This document shows, piece after piece, positions 1 to 5,810 of a stretch of 9,514 nt of DNA. Origin of the DNA: Chlamydiota bacterium (GTDB lineage Bacteria; Chlamydiota; Chlamydiia; Chlamydiales; SM23-39); assembly GCA_027459365.1 (NCBI GenBank), contig DAIDIM010000031.1, positions 1-9,514 of the forward strand. The letters run 5' to 3'. Position 1 is the stretch's first letter. Each line of letters opens with the position of its first letter. The notes under the pieces are model-generated. The model had not been told where the DNA came from. It saw only the letters and a list, made by a program, of their open reading frames with translations, and ran no database searches. Made by a program: the position numbers and the translations under genes.

Positions 1-99
1 AAAGAAAGCAAATTTATTTGCTTTCGTCTGGAATCGAAGTGAAAAGCGATGTTTTTCGCATCGAAAAACCGCTTGAACCGGCTTTCAGGACGAGGACGC
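1..99 (+). repeat. Structured repeat, copy A (cut by window edge)
   Basis: These 99 bases are identical to 1956-2054, and the first part recurs a third time near 2149-2203. The unit is a row of inverted repeats: GAAAGCAAAT-tt-ATTTGCTTTC, then GTTTTTCG-cat-CGAAAAAC with an outer AAGCG/CGCTT stem. It also carries CTGGAATCGAA, the exact reverse complement of part of the tRNA-Phe T arm at 1882-1892. Because the match begins at base 1, the repeat probably extends left of the window. Here it leads directly into integrase coding sequence at about position 85, so it may be the integrase-proximal attachment region of a lost element; that role is inferred. Confidence 0.9.
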
Positions 100-231
100 T
101 ACCAAGCCGAAATTCGCCTCAAAGGCCATCCCACCCTTCACGCCATGTTCGATCGCCGCACCGACGCCAAAGCCTGGATTCAAAAGACAGAGGATGACAT
201 CCGTTGCGGTCGGCACCAACTCTATCATGAG
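85..231 (+). pseudogene. N-terminal relic of a phage-type tyrosine integrase
   Basis: A short open frame reads GRGRYQAEIRLKGHPTL and continues through FDRRTDAKAWIQKTEDDIR to about HQLYHE. This is the usual start of phage/island tyrosine recombinases: a small arm-type DNA-binding domain with a GR-W/Y-QA-I-RLKG-P strand pattern, then a helix of the DAKAW..K.E form. In the intact family the core-binding and catalytic domains follow (about 300-400 residues, R-H-R-Y residues). None of that is present; the frame stops at 262-264 after an unrelated tail. The apparent start at 49 lies in the repeat and has no good ribosome binding site. It is a dead fragment. An integrase head next to a repeat linked to a tRNA tail elsewhere in the window points to a decayed genomic island. 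Family assignment is by eye, with good confidence for the domain. Confidence 0.72.
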
Positions 232-302
232 TGCATATCCAAAAATCCCAATTCCGGCTCCTAAACAATAACGTCTAGCAATATCAATCATACCACAAAT
301 CT

Positions 303-1436
303 CTACATTTCTGGATCTAATCGCTTACATAACGCTCTTAGCATATCATTTTCTTGAGCGGCATCCACTACTCCTTTCCCGGCATCCTTAAGATTTGCAA
401 TTGTTTCTGCTCTACAATCGTCTAGATGTGGAGGTTCTCCATTGAAATAATGTTGAAAACGGAAGTGTCTGCCCTCCACCAGAACATCTAGAGCTCGATC
501 TTCTGCAAGTTGTGGCTGAGTCATTTCAAAAAAACATGAAATCGGGTCACGAAAATCTCTCGTTTCCCCAGTTCCAAGAGAAACCACGAGCATATCTTTT
601 AATGGAACCTTATTCTCCAACGCTTCTAATACACATGGTACTGCAGGGTTATTCTGCAAACACCCTCCATCTAGAAGCTTAAGATTACGATAAGGCACAA
701 AAGGAAAATAAGAAGGCGCAGCAGACGTCACTTGGGCAACATGTCGCATATAAAAATGATTGTTTGACAAAGGGCTCATCAGATACTTGCAGTGCTCTCT
801 GGTTAGATTATTCAAACTAAAAGAAAGAGTTTTCATCCCTTTGGTTGTAAATAACTGGATTGTTTTAGGAAAAAAATCTGGCGTTATAAATGGAATCTCT
901 TCCTCTACAACCGCAGCCAGAAAAGTTGCGGCCATAGATAGACCACCCAGACCGAGCCCAGCCACCCTACCAGCAACTCCTTCAACGCTATTTGCTGTAA
1001 TAAGAACATCGGTCAAAGCATCAGATACTAATTTGTCCTGAAATTTGTCATTAAATACCACCGTAGGAGACAAATACTTTGGAGTTGCAATAACTTGAAC
1101 AGCGCGATCAAAAAACCTTTGCCGAGGATCGGGTTCTTGATATGCGGGATTCTTTTGAAAAATCTGTGTTGTACTAATAGGGTCGGTGTACAGATTAAGA
1201 AGGTCCTGCGCAGAAAATTTAGGAGTACCGTCTCCTTTTGGCATAGCTAATCCTAAAGCCAAAATTCCTCCTGTGGAAGTCCCTCCAATGAGCCGAAATA
1301 AATCCGAAATAGGTTTTTTCGTAATCTTCTCAACTTCTACAAGCATTGTCGCTGGAATAATCCCTCTAACACCCCCGCCATCTATCGATAGAATCGGATA
1401 ACCGGATGCTTGGCGATTTTGTACAGAATGAGTCAT
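303..1436 (-). CDS. Patatin-like phospholipase
   Basis: Predicted lipid acyl hydrolase of the patatin family, which cleaves acyl chains from phospholipids with a Ser-Asp dyad. From the chosen start (377 residues) the parts are: the oxyanion-hole motif DGGGVRG near 19-25, the nucleophile elbow GTSTG with Ser about 54, and the catalytic Asp in LLDGG at about 256, followed by the typical QNNPA. Residues about 150-180 form a Gly/Ala-rich hydrophobic stretch (GLGLGGLSMAATFLAAVVEE) that looks like an insertion and might touch membrane. No signal peptide is visible. An upstream ATG at 1490 would add 18 residues. The ATG at 1436 is preferred because AAAGGA lies 7-8 bases upstream, and a TATAAT box falls inside the longer version. 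No cyclase or other defence partner adjoins it, so an effector or housekeeping lipase role is open. Flanks are integration debris, which suggests possible horizontal origin. Confidence 0.9.
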   Translation of the reverse strand: MTHSVQNRQASGYPILSIDGGGVRGIIPATMLVEVEKITKKPISDLFRLIGGTSTGGILALGLAMPKGDGTPKFSAQDLLNLYTDPISTTQIFQKNPAYQEPDPRQRFFDRAVQVIATPKYLSPTVVFNDKFQDKLVSDALTDVLITANSVEGVAGRVAGLGLGGLSMAATFLAAVVEEEIPFITPDFFPKTIQLFTTKGMKTLSFSLNNLTREHCKYLMSPLSNNHFYMRHVAQVTSAAPSYFPFVPYRNLKLLDGGCLQNNPAVPCVLEALENKVPLKDMLVVSLGTGETRDFRDPISCFFEMTQPQLAEDRALDVLVEGRHFRFQHYFNGEPPHLDDCRAETIANLKDAGKGVVDAAQENDMLRALCKRLDPEM

Positions 1437-1470
1437 GGTTTTATCCTTTATGTTTAAATAAGGACTGCGG

Positions 1471-1498
1471 ATTATATCAAGTTGAGTCATTTAACCAA
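1471..1498 (-). promoter_or_regulatory. Candidate sigma70 promoter for the patatin gene
   Basis: On the minus strand a perfect TATAAT (1471-1476) follows TTGGTT (1493-1498) with a 16-base spacer. Transcription would start near 1464, leaving a leader of about 28 bases before the ATG at 1436, with AAAGGA in between. Because this start site lies downstream of the ATG at 1490, it supports the shorter protein. The -35 matches consensus at only three positions; the -10 is strong. Confidence 0.55.
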
Positions 1499-1854
1499 AG
1501 AACTATACAAAAGAAAATTTGAAAATTCTGACCTATGCTAAAGTGCAAAACTGAAGATCTTTATATACGCATGAATCAAGATAAATCCTTCAACTCCACT
1601 CCCTGAACAATAAGATCTTCACTCCCATCATTATGATCATGGCGAGCAGTACTTCCTTTTTGGTTTTTTCTCGAAACATCTCAATATTCCGATAAGAAAA
1701 TGTCGGAAATTTGCCGGAGTTGCCTATTTCCTGACCCTGAATTGGATTGACTTCGATCACCAATATTTCCTGGAAAAAATCCCCTCTCCCCTATATGCTT
1801 TGACAAGCGAAGGTGATTGAAGGCCTCCTTGAGTACTTAGAAGCAACAACTTCG
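1499..1854. other. Intergenic stretch without a recognisable gene
   Basis: No supported gene lies here. The longest open stretches are a minus-strand frame from 1790 to the stop at 1590-1592 (66 codons, containing FSYRNIEMFREKTKKEVLLA) and an overlapping plus-strand frame from about 1612 to 1817. Neither has a convincing start with a ribosome binding site. The minus frame has protein-like composition and could be the tail of a lost gene, but I do not recognise it. At 1855 the sequence switches abruptly into tRNA-Phe, with no D-arm or 5' acceptor strand before it, so the junction itself is a rearrangement point. Confidence 0.5.
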
Positions 1855-1901
1855 GAGGACTGAAAATCCTTGTTTCGCTGGTTCGATTCCAGTTCTGGCC
1901 A
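1855..1901 (+). pseudogene. 3' half of tRNA-Phe(GAA): probable attachment-site remnant
   Basis: The sequence starts at the anticodon stem and folds as the 3' part of tRNA-Phe. It has anticodon stem GAGGA/TCCTT around loop CTGAAAA with anticodon GAA (1862-1864), variable loop GTTTC, T stem GCTGG/CCAGT around TTCGATT, 3' acceptor strand TCTGGCC (1894-1900) and discriminator A. The upstream bases form no D arm, and no matching GGCCAGA 5' acceptor strand was found, so it cannot be a working tRNA. CCA is not encoded. Fragments running from the anticodon stem to the 3' end are what tyrosine integrases duplicate when an island inserts into a tRNA gene. With the integrase relics nearby, this is best read as an att scar. 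Confidence 0.8.
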
Positions 1902-1912
1902 CAAAAAAAACT

Positions 1913-1947
1913 AAAGCCCAAAAACGTCAGTTTTTGGGCTTTTTTTT
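1913..1947 (+). terminator. Rho-independent terminator of tRNA-Phe (copy 1)
   Basis: A perfect 13-bp stem AAAGCCCAAAAAC / GTTTTTGGGCTTT with loop GTCA ends in a run of T. The pairing extends outward: A8 faces T8, CCAC pairs with GTGG (1899-1902/1948-1951) and TTCTG with CAGAA (1893-1897/1953-1957). The tRNA acceptor end is therefore itself part of the long stem. The A tract on the left would also make it work on the opposite strand. Confidence 0.88.
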
Positions 1948-1955
1948 GTGGGCAG

Positions 1956-2054
1956 AAAGAAAGCAAATTTATTTGCTTTCGTCTGGAATCGAAGTGAAAA
2001 GCGATGTTTTTCGCATCGAAAAACCGCTTGAACCGGCTTTCAGGACGAGGACGC
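1956..2054 (+). repeat. Structured repeat, copy B (identical to 1-99)
   Basis: Same 99 bases as copy A. Beyond it, copy A goes on into integrase codons YQAEIRLKGHP. Copy B instead continues for 23 bases in which cgc ctg aaa gga ttc (2068-2082), read in another frame, gives RLKGF. Copy B may therefore also be an integrase 5' relic with an internal deletion and frameshift, joined to a second tRNA tail at 2078. That last reading is tentative. Confidence 0.85.
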
Positions 2055-2105
2055 ACGCAGTGCGCTTCGCCTGAAAGGATTCCAGTTCTGGCCACAAAAA
2101 AAACT

Positions 2106-2140
2106 AAAGCCCAAAAACGTCAGTTTTTGGGCTTTTTTTT
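2106..2140 (+). terminator. Rho-independent terminator (copy 2)
   Basis: Exact duplicate of the 13-bp stem, GTCA loop and T tract at 1913-1947, shifted by 193 bp. It follows a 17-base tRNA-Phe tail. Two terminators in series would insulate downstream genes from tRNA readthrough. Confidence 0.85.
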
Positions 2141-2326
2141 GTGGGCAGAAAGAAAGCAAATTTATTTGCTTTCGTCTGGAATCGAAGTGAAAAGCGATGT
2201 TTTCAATTTGACCAAACTGCGTTGGCCAAAATTGAGCAGTCATCGGAATTGCTTCTTCGGGTTTTTCTAGAAATAATTCGCTCCGTATCCTATTCTACCT
2301 AACTAATAAAAACAACAGAGTATCCC

Positions 2327-2470
2327 ATGTCTAAAAAGATACAACTGAGTAATTTGATTCCATCAACCTATGTAAAAACCTGCGTGCACTAAAGGAGCGG
2401 ATACGTACGGCTCAAAGTAAGGCATCGCTCAGCGTAAATGAAAAATTGCTGGAGCTCTATTGTGATATAG
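2327..2470 (+). pseudogene. DUF1016/YhcG-type gene remnant, frameshifted and truncated
   Basis: An ATG at 2327 reads MSKKIQLSNLIPSTYVK and then leaves frame. Restoring one A in the A run at 2374-2378 continues it as NLRALKERIRTAQSKASL and SVNEKLLELYCDIA. This is the typical N-terminal domain of DUF1016 (YhcG-like, PD-(D/E)XK-linked) proteins: LIP..Y..FL..LK.RIR.AQ..A..SVN.EL..LYW.IG. Intact members are roughly 300-370 residues; only about 49 remain. The match stops at the left end of the palindromic element at 2471, and nothing resembling the rest follows the element. Intact proteins of this family are found near restriction-modification and defence loci, but this copy is dead. Confidence 0.7.
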
Positions 2471-2636
2471 CTCGACTTTGTATATTTTTTGAAAGGCAGA
2501 TCCGAAGGAGGCGTCCGATGATTTTATTATTTTTTTTGCGAGTTAATAGCAGCAACGTCTCTATTGACGAGTAAAAAAATAATAAAAGCGCGGACGCTCT
2601 CACCGGAGATGCCATCAAAAAATGACATAAGTCGAG
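2471..2636. mobile_element. MITE-like palindromic element, 166 bp
   Basis: Two arms of about 76-79 bp form one imperfect inverted repeat around loop 2550-2560. Matching segments are CTCGACTT (2471-2478) / AAGTCGAG (2629-2636), ATTTTTTGA / TCAAAAAAT, GCGTCCG (2511-2517) / CGGACGC (2591-2597), a 15-bp perfect block TTTTATTATTTTTTT (2522-2536) / its complement (2573-2587), and GTTAATAG / CTATTGAC. It has no coding capacity. It begins exactly where DUF1016 similarity ends, as expected for an insertion. No clear target-site duplication is visible, and the ends could be off by a few bases. An alternative is a long non-mobile hairpin. Confidence 0.68.
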
Positions 2637-2699
2637 ATTAATACTTGCATAAAAAAAAAATATCTGTCAGACGGAAGTTATCAACCAAAGGAGAGACGA

Positions 2700-2855
2700 A
2701 TGTTAGGCACTATTTTAATTATTCTGTTGATTTTGCTTTTAATTGGGGCACTTCCAACTTGGGGTTATAGCTCAGGCTGGGGATATTACCCTTCAGGGAT
2801 TTTCGGGGTCATTTTAGTGATTCTTATTATCCTGTTATTACTCGGAAGAATATAA
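2700..2855 (+). CDS. DUF3309-type small membrane protein
   Basis: This 51-residue protein starts MLGTILIILLILLLIGALP, continues with an aromatic/Gly loop TWGYSSGWGYYPSG and ends in a second hydrophobic segment finishing LLLLGRI. The layout of two membrane helices around a W-G-Y-rich loop is that of the DUF3309 family of about 50 residues; no function is known for it. A good ribosome binding site (AAAGGAGAG, 2687-2695) precedes the ATG. It lies 39 bp upstream of the first transporter on the same strand and could lead that transcript. It is intact although it sits just after the debris zone. Confidence 0.83.
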   Translation: MLGTILIILLILLLIGALPTWGYSSGWGYYPSGIFGVILVILIILLLLGRI

Positions 2856-2894
2856 AAGCAGAATTTGGTCTAAAGAAAGGTCGGTATTAATAAG

Positions 2895-4361
2895 ATGATT
2901 ACGGATGTTCAGACCAGAAAAGGTTGCAGAGCTCTTTTGCTGATGCAACTTTTCTCAATGCTTGGATACAGCGTTCTTTATTCAACGCTTGTATTATATG
3001 CTACCCAAGGTCTTCATTTGTCTTCACAGTATGCGGTTGCGTTCACCGGTGGCTTTATTGCGTTCAACTACACTCTTCACGTTTTGGGTGGCTATATAGG
3101 AGGAAGGCTTTTAAGTTACCGGGGATTATTTCTAATTGGGATGCTTTTGCAGGCGTTAGGTTGCCTTGTCCTTTCACACATTTCAGTCCATACTCTCCTA
3201 ATCGGAACTGCGATTTTCCTTTCTGGCTGCGGGCTGAATGTCATTTGTATTAACTGTATGATGACGCAACTTTTCGATCCACATGACAAGAGGAGAGAAA
3301 CCGCATTTCTATGGAATTACAGCGGCATGAATTTTGGTTTTTTCATGGGATTTTCTGTCAGCGGTTACTTCGAATTGCGTCAAGATTTTCATGCGCTTTT
3401 TGTTTTCGCAAGTTTTGGGAGCTTAATCTCTTTTTTCCTCACCTTATTCTTTTGGAAATATCTTGGAGATAAAAATACCTATTACTCGCTTGCTAAAAAG
3501 AAGAAACGGAAAATTGCTTATGCTATGCTCATCATTATTGCTTTGATCAGTGCGCTAACATGGTTTTTAGCGCATGCTCATGCGTCCAATATTTTGATTG
3601 CTATTGCAGGGGTAGTTGTTGCTTTTCTAATTGCTTTTTTGGCATGGAAAGAAAAGACTATAGAGAGCTCTAAAAAGCTGTGGGCATTTCTCATTTTGGC
3701 CTTAAGTAGCCTTATTTTTTGGACACTCTATCAAATGGCTCCGATGGGGTTAACCCTTTTTTATGTGCATAATGTGAGCCACGATTTTTTAGGAATCACC
3801 ATTCCTGCGCAATGGACTCAAAACATCAATACAATTGTCATTGTATTGGGTGGCCCTTTGATGGCTGCCATGAATCGGCGCCTAAGGGAAAAAGGGTATA
3901 TCATCACACTCCCTTTTCAATTCACAACGGCACTCCTCTGTATTGGTCTTGGGTATCTCCTTCTTCCCATCGGGATTCACTATGCGAATGCACAGGGCAT
4001 TTCCTCCATCGGTTGGTTTATTGGAACCTATCTCATGCAAAGTATCGGCGAGCTTTTTATCTCTCCAATCGGATATGCGATGATTGGACAGTTAATCCCT
4101 GCAAGAATCCAAGCTTTTGCAATGGGAACATGGATGATGGTCACAGGAGTCGCGGCGACTCTCTCAAACTATTTTTCCCAAAAAGCACTTGGCATGACGG
4201 CGCAAACAAATCCTCTTTTAACAAACGGAACTTTCTCTGCAGCTTTTTTTAAGCTTGCACTTCTCGCAATTGTTGGTAGTATTATTGTTTTCTTCCTTCG
4301 ACCATTTTTACATAGGCTCATACAAGAAAAAAGACATGCTCCGACCGGTCCAAAAATGTGA
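2895..4361 (+). CDS. POT/PTR2-family peptide transporter homologue (MFS)
   Basis: This 488-residue inner-membrane protein has about 12-14 hydrophobic segments. POT signatures are clear in the second half: FWTLYQ at 275-280, IPAQWTQNINTIVIVLGGP at 303-321, and SIGELFISPIGYAMIGQLIP at 382-401 followed by MGTWMM at 410-415. An N-terminal FLWNYSGMNFG (138-148) fits the family's FY..INIG region. POT proteins usually import di- and tripeptides with protons. The first helix, however, reads QLFSMLGYSVLY where the family has ExxERFxYY: the two Glu and the Arg are replaced by Gln18, Ser21 and Met22. Proton coupling or substrate may therefore differ. The ribosome binding site is weak (AAAGG about 14 bases upstream). 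The last codons and the stop lie inside a long palindrome (4339-4492). Confidence 0.85.
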   Translation: MITDVQTRKGCRALLLMQLFSMLGYSVLYSTLVLYATQGLHLSSQYAVAFTGGFIAFNYTLHVLGGYIGGRLLSYRGLFLIGMLLQALGCLVLSHISVHTLLIGTAIFLSGCGLNVICINCMMTQLFDPHDKRRETAFLWNYSGMNFGFFMGFSVSGYFELRQDFHALFVFASFGSLISFFLTLFFWKYLGDKNTYYSLAKKKKRKIAYAMLIIIALISALTWFLAHAHASNILIAIAGVVVAFLIAFLAWKEKTIESSKKLWAFLILALSSLIFWTLYQMAPMGLTLFYVHNVSHDFLGITIPAQWTQNINTIVIVLGGPLMAAMNRRLREKGYIITLPFQFTTALLCIGLGYLLLPIGIHYANAQGISSIGWFIGTYLMQSIGELFISPIGYAMIGQLIPARIQAFAMGTWMMVTGVAATLSNYFSQKALGMTAQTNPLLTNGTFSAAFFKLALLAIVGSIIVFFLRPFLHRLIQEKRHAPTGPKM

Positions 4362-4492
4362 ATTTCGACTAGCGTGAATGTCCATAAATCGACGAAAAGC
4401 AAATGACCTTATTGACTTAATATTAGGTCATTTGGGATCGTCGATTTTGGACGCTATGAGCTGCCCAAATGCACATTTTTAGACCGGCGGAG
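4339..4492. mobile_element. Long palindromic (MITE-like) element between two transporter genes, 154 bp
   Basis: Nearly the whole gap between the two transporter genes, plus the last 23 bases of the first, forms one imperfect inverted repeat centred at 4415-4416. Paired blocks are CTCCG / CGGAG (ends), CCGGTC / GACCGG, AAAAATGTG / CACATTTTT, TCGACGA (4389-4395) / TCGTCGA (4438-4444), and AAATGACCT (4401-4409) / AGGTCATTT (4424-4432). It contains no gene. Length and architecture resemble the element at 2471-2636, but the sequences are not clearly related. It supplies the stop codon context of the upstream gene and the GGCGGAG ribosome binding site of the downstream one. In RNA it would be a strong hairpin that could attenuate or process the transcript. 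Mobility is inferred. Confidence 0.62.
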
Positions 4493-4496
4493 TATA

Positions 4497-5771
4497 ATGT
4501 ATAGTCATTTCTCAAAAAGATATACCCGAACTGCAATTCTTGCTGTCTCACTGGGCAATCTTCTTGAATGGTACGAAATCTTCCTCTATGTCTACTGGGC
4601 CCCGATTATTTCCAATTTATTTTTTGTTGGCGATCCAATCTCAAATTTAATGTATACTCTTCTCCTTTTTGCGATCGGGTTCTTAGCAAGACCTATTGGT
4701 GGTCTTGTGTTTGGACGAATCGGCGATCGTATTGGAAGAAAAGAGGCTTTGATCCTCTCTGTTACAATGATGGTGATTCCGACCTTTGTTATTGGTTTCC
4801 TTCCTACTTATGAAAAAATAGGATGGCTCGCCCCTGTACTTTTGGGTATCATGCGCTTTTTACAAGCTTTCCCGGCAGGCGGAGAGCTTCCGGGCGCATT
4901 TTGTTATTTATATGAAAGTTCTCCCTGGCAAATTCGACGCTATATTTGTAGCTGGAGTGTTTGGGGCTACCAAATCGGCATTCTATTGAGCAGTAGTGAA
5001 TCCTATCTCCTTGACAAAACCCTATCTCCTGAATCTTTAATTGAATGGGGATGGAGAATCTCATTTATCCTTGGAGGAGTGATTGGCCTTGCCGGTTTAT
5101 TTCTTCGGTATCGCCTTCATGAAACCCCTCTCTTCAAGGAAATGCTTACCCATGAAAAGATAGTCAAAGAACCCATTTTCGATATTCTTTATAAACATCG
5201 ACACGGTATCCTCAAAGGATTTCTTTTTTGTGCCCTCAACTCTGCCTCTTTCTACTTGATCGCTGTCAATTTTCCAGTCTATTTTGGGAAAATTTTAGGC
5301 ATTTCTTATCAGGACAATTTACTCATTACTATGATCTTACTCGTAATTATGACAATTCCAATTTCAATTTTTGGCAAATTAGGAGATCGATATAATAATA
5401 AAACCATGCTTATTTCTTCTATGATTGGAATTATAGTTCTCCTCTACCCCTTTTATCTTGCCTCTATTTACGGTTCTATTCTTTTCATCGCCATACTGAT
5501 GGTCACAATCTGCATCCTGATTACATGCAGTTCAGCACTTATCCCCTACATCGTTGCAGATCTTTTCCCAACGCATGACCGATTTACATGCAGCGCCGTC
5601 AGTTTTAATCTTGCAGACTCCATTCTTGGCGGCTTTTCTCCTTTTATTGCTTTTTACCTTGCCCAGCACACAAAAGGACTTACCTCCTATATTGTCATTT
5701 TTCTTTTTGGATCAATTCTTTCTTTAATCGGTTACCTTTATTTAAAACCTCGTAAAGAAGTTCGCTCTTAG
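4497..5771 (+). CDS. MHS-family (ProP/ShiA-like) metabolite:H+ symporter
   Basis: This 424-residue, 12-helix MFS carrier is probably a proton-coupled importer of a small organic solute such as a betaine, proline or a carboxylate. Family marks are GNLLEWYE at 20-27, RPIGGLVFGRIGDRIGRKEA at 65-84 (loop 2-3 motif), FPAGGE at 125-130, WGWRISF at 184-190, YRLHETPLF at 205-213 before the central loop, and a second GKLGDRYNNK at 293-302. The first-helix Asp usual in EWYDF is Glu26 here. It is shorter than E. coli ProP (about 500 residues) and lacks that protein's C-terminal coiled coil, so osmosensing is unlikely. GGCGGAG ends only 4 bases before the ATG and comes from the palindrome. Substrate cannot be read from sequence. 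Confidence 0.88.
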   Translation: MYSHFSKRYTRTAILAVSLGNLLEWYEIFLYVYWAPIISNLFFVGDPISNLMYTLLLFAIGFLARPIGGLVFGRIGDRIGRKEALILSVTMMVIPTFVIGFLPTYEKIGWLAPVLLGIMRFLQAFPAGGELPGAFCYLYESSPWQIRRYICSWSVWGYQIGILLSSSESYLLDKTLSPESLIEWGWRISFILGGVIGLAGLFLRYRLHETPLFKEMLTHEKIVKEPIFDILYKHRHGILKGFLFCALNSASFYLIAVNFPVYFGKILGISYQDNLLITMILLVIMTIPISIFGKLGDRYNNKTMLISSMIGIIVLLYPFYLASIYGSILFIAILMVTICILITCSSALIPYIVADLFPTHDRFTCSAVSFNLADSILGGFSPFIAFYLAQHTKGLTSYIVIFLFGSILSLIGYLYLKPRKEVRS

Positions 5772-5810
5772 GATCTACCAAAAAATGTGCAAAAGCGAGA
5801 TAATGTTTTT

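Larger units (their letters stand above)
1885..2203. repeat. Tandem duplication of tRNA tail + terminator + structured repeat
   Basis: Bases 1885-2010 and 2078-2203 are identical over 126 bp (period 193). The 67 bp between them (2011-2077) complete copy B of the repeat also seen at 1-99. Each unit begins with GATTCCAG of the tRNA T arm, runs through the terminator and continues into the hairpin-rich repeat. The second copy keeps only the last 17 bases of the tRNA (2078-2094). Copy B ends in an imperfect hairpin CTTTCAGG (2037-2044) / CCTGAAAG (2070-2077). Exact identity implies a recent duplication or gene conversion. Confidence 0.93.

Noticed and set aside
85..291. 68-codon minus-strand ORF opposite the integrase relic
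   Set aside because: Most of it is the antisense of the recognisable integrase domain. Only the first 20 or so codons are independent and match nothing I know.
303..1436. CBASS-type patatin effector (CapV-like)
   Set aside because: No nucleotide cyclase or ancillary defence gene lies next to it; flanks are integration debris only.
1855..1901. Complete tRNA-Phe gene
   Set aside because: The 3' half is perfect in layout, but no D arm or 5' acceptor strand precedes it.
2004..2270. 88-codon plus-strand ORF and the antisense frames at 1757-2095 and 2040-2243
   Set aside because: They run through the tRNA tail, terminator and palindromic repeat; the similar translations arise from the duplication, not from coding conservation.
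2204..2326. Short minus-strand open frame (contains EKPEEAIPMTAQFWPTQFGQ)
   Set aside because: It has a stop close upstream, no ribosome binding site, runs into the repeat junction at 2204, and its family is not recognised.
2645..2699. Promoter for the DUF3309/transporter cluster
   Set aside because: TTGCAT at 2645-2650 and AT-rich boxes are present, but no -35/-10 pair with acceptable spacing could be found.
5787..5810. GTG start eight codons upstream for the third transporter
   Set aside because: The nearest AGGA is about 13 bases away, while the ATG at 5811 has GCGAGA at workable spacing and starts just before the first helix; the evidence is modest either way.
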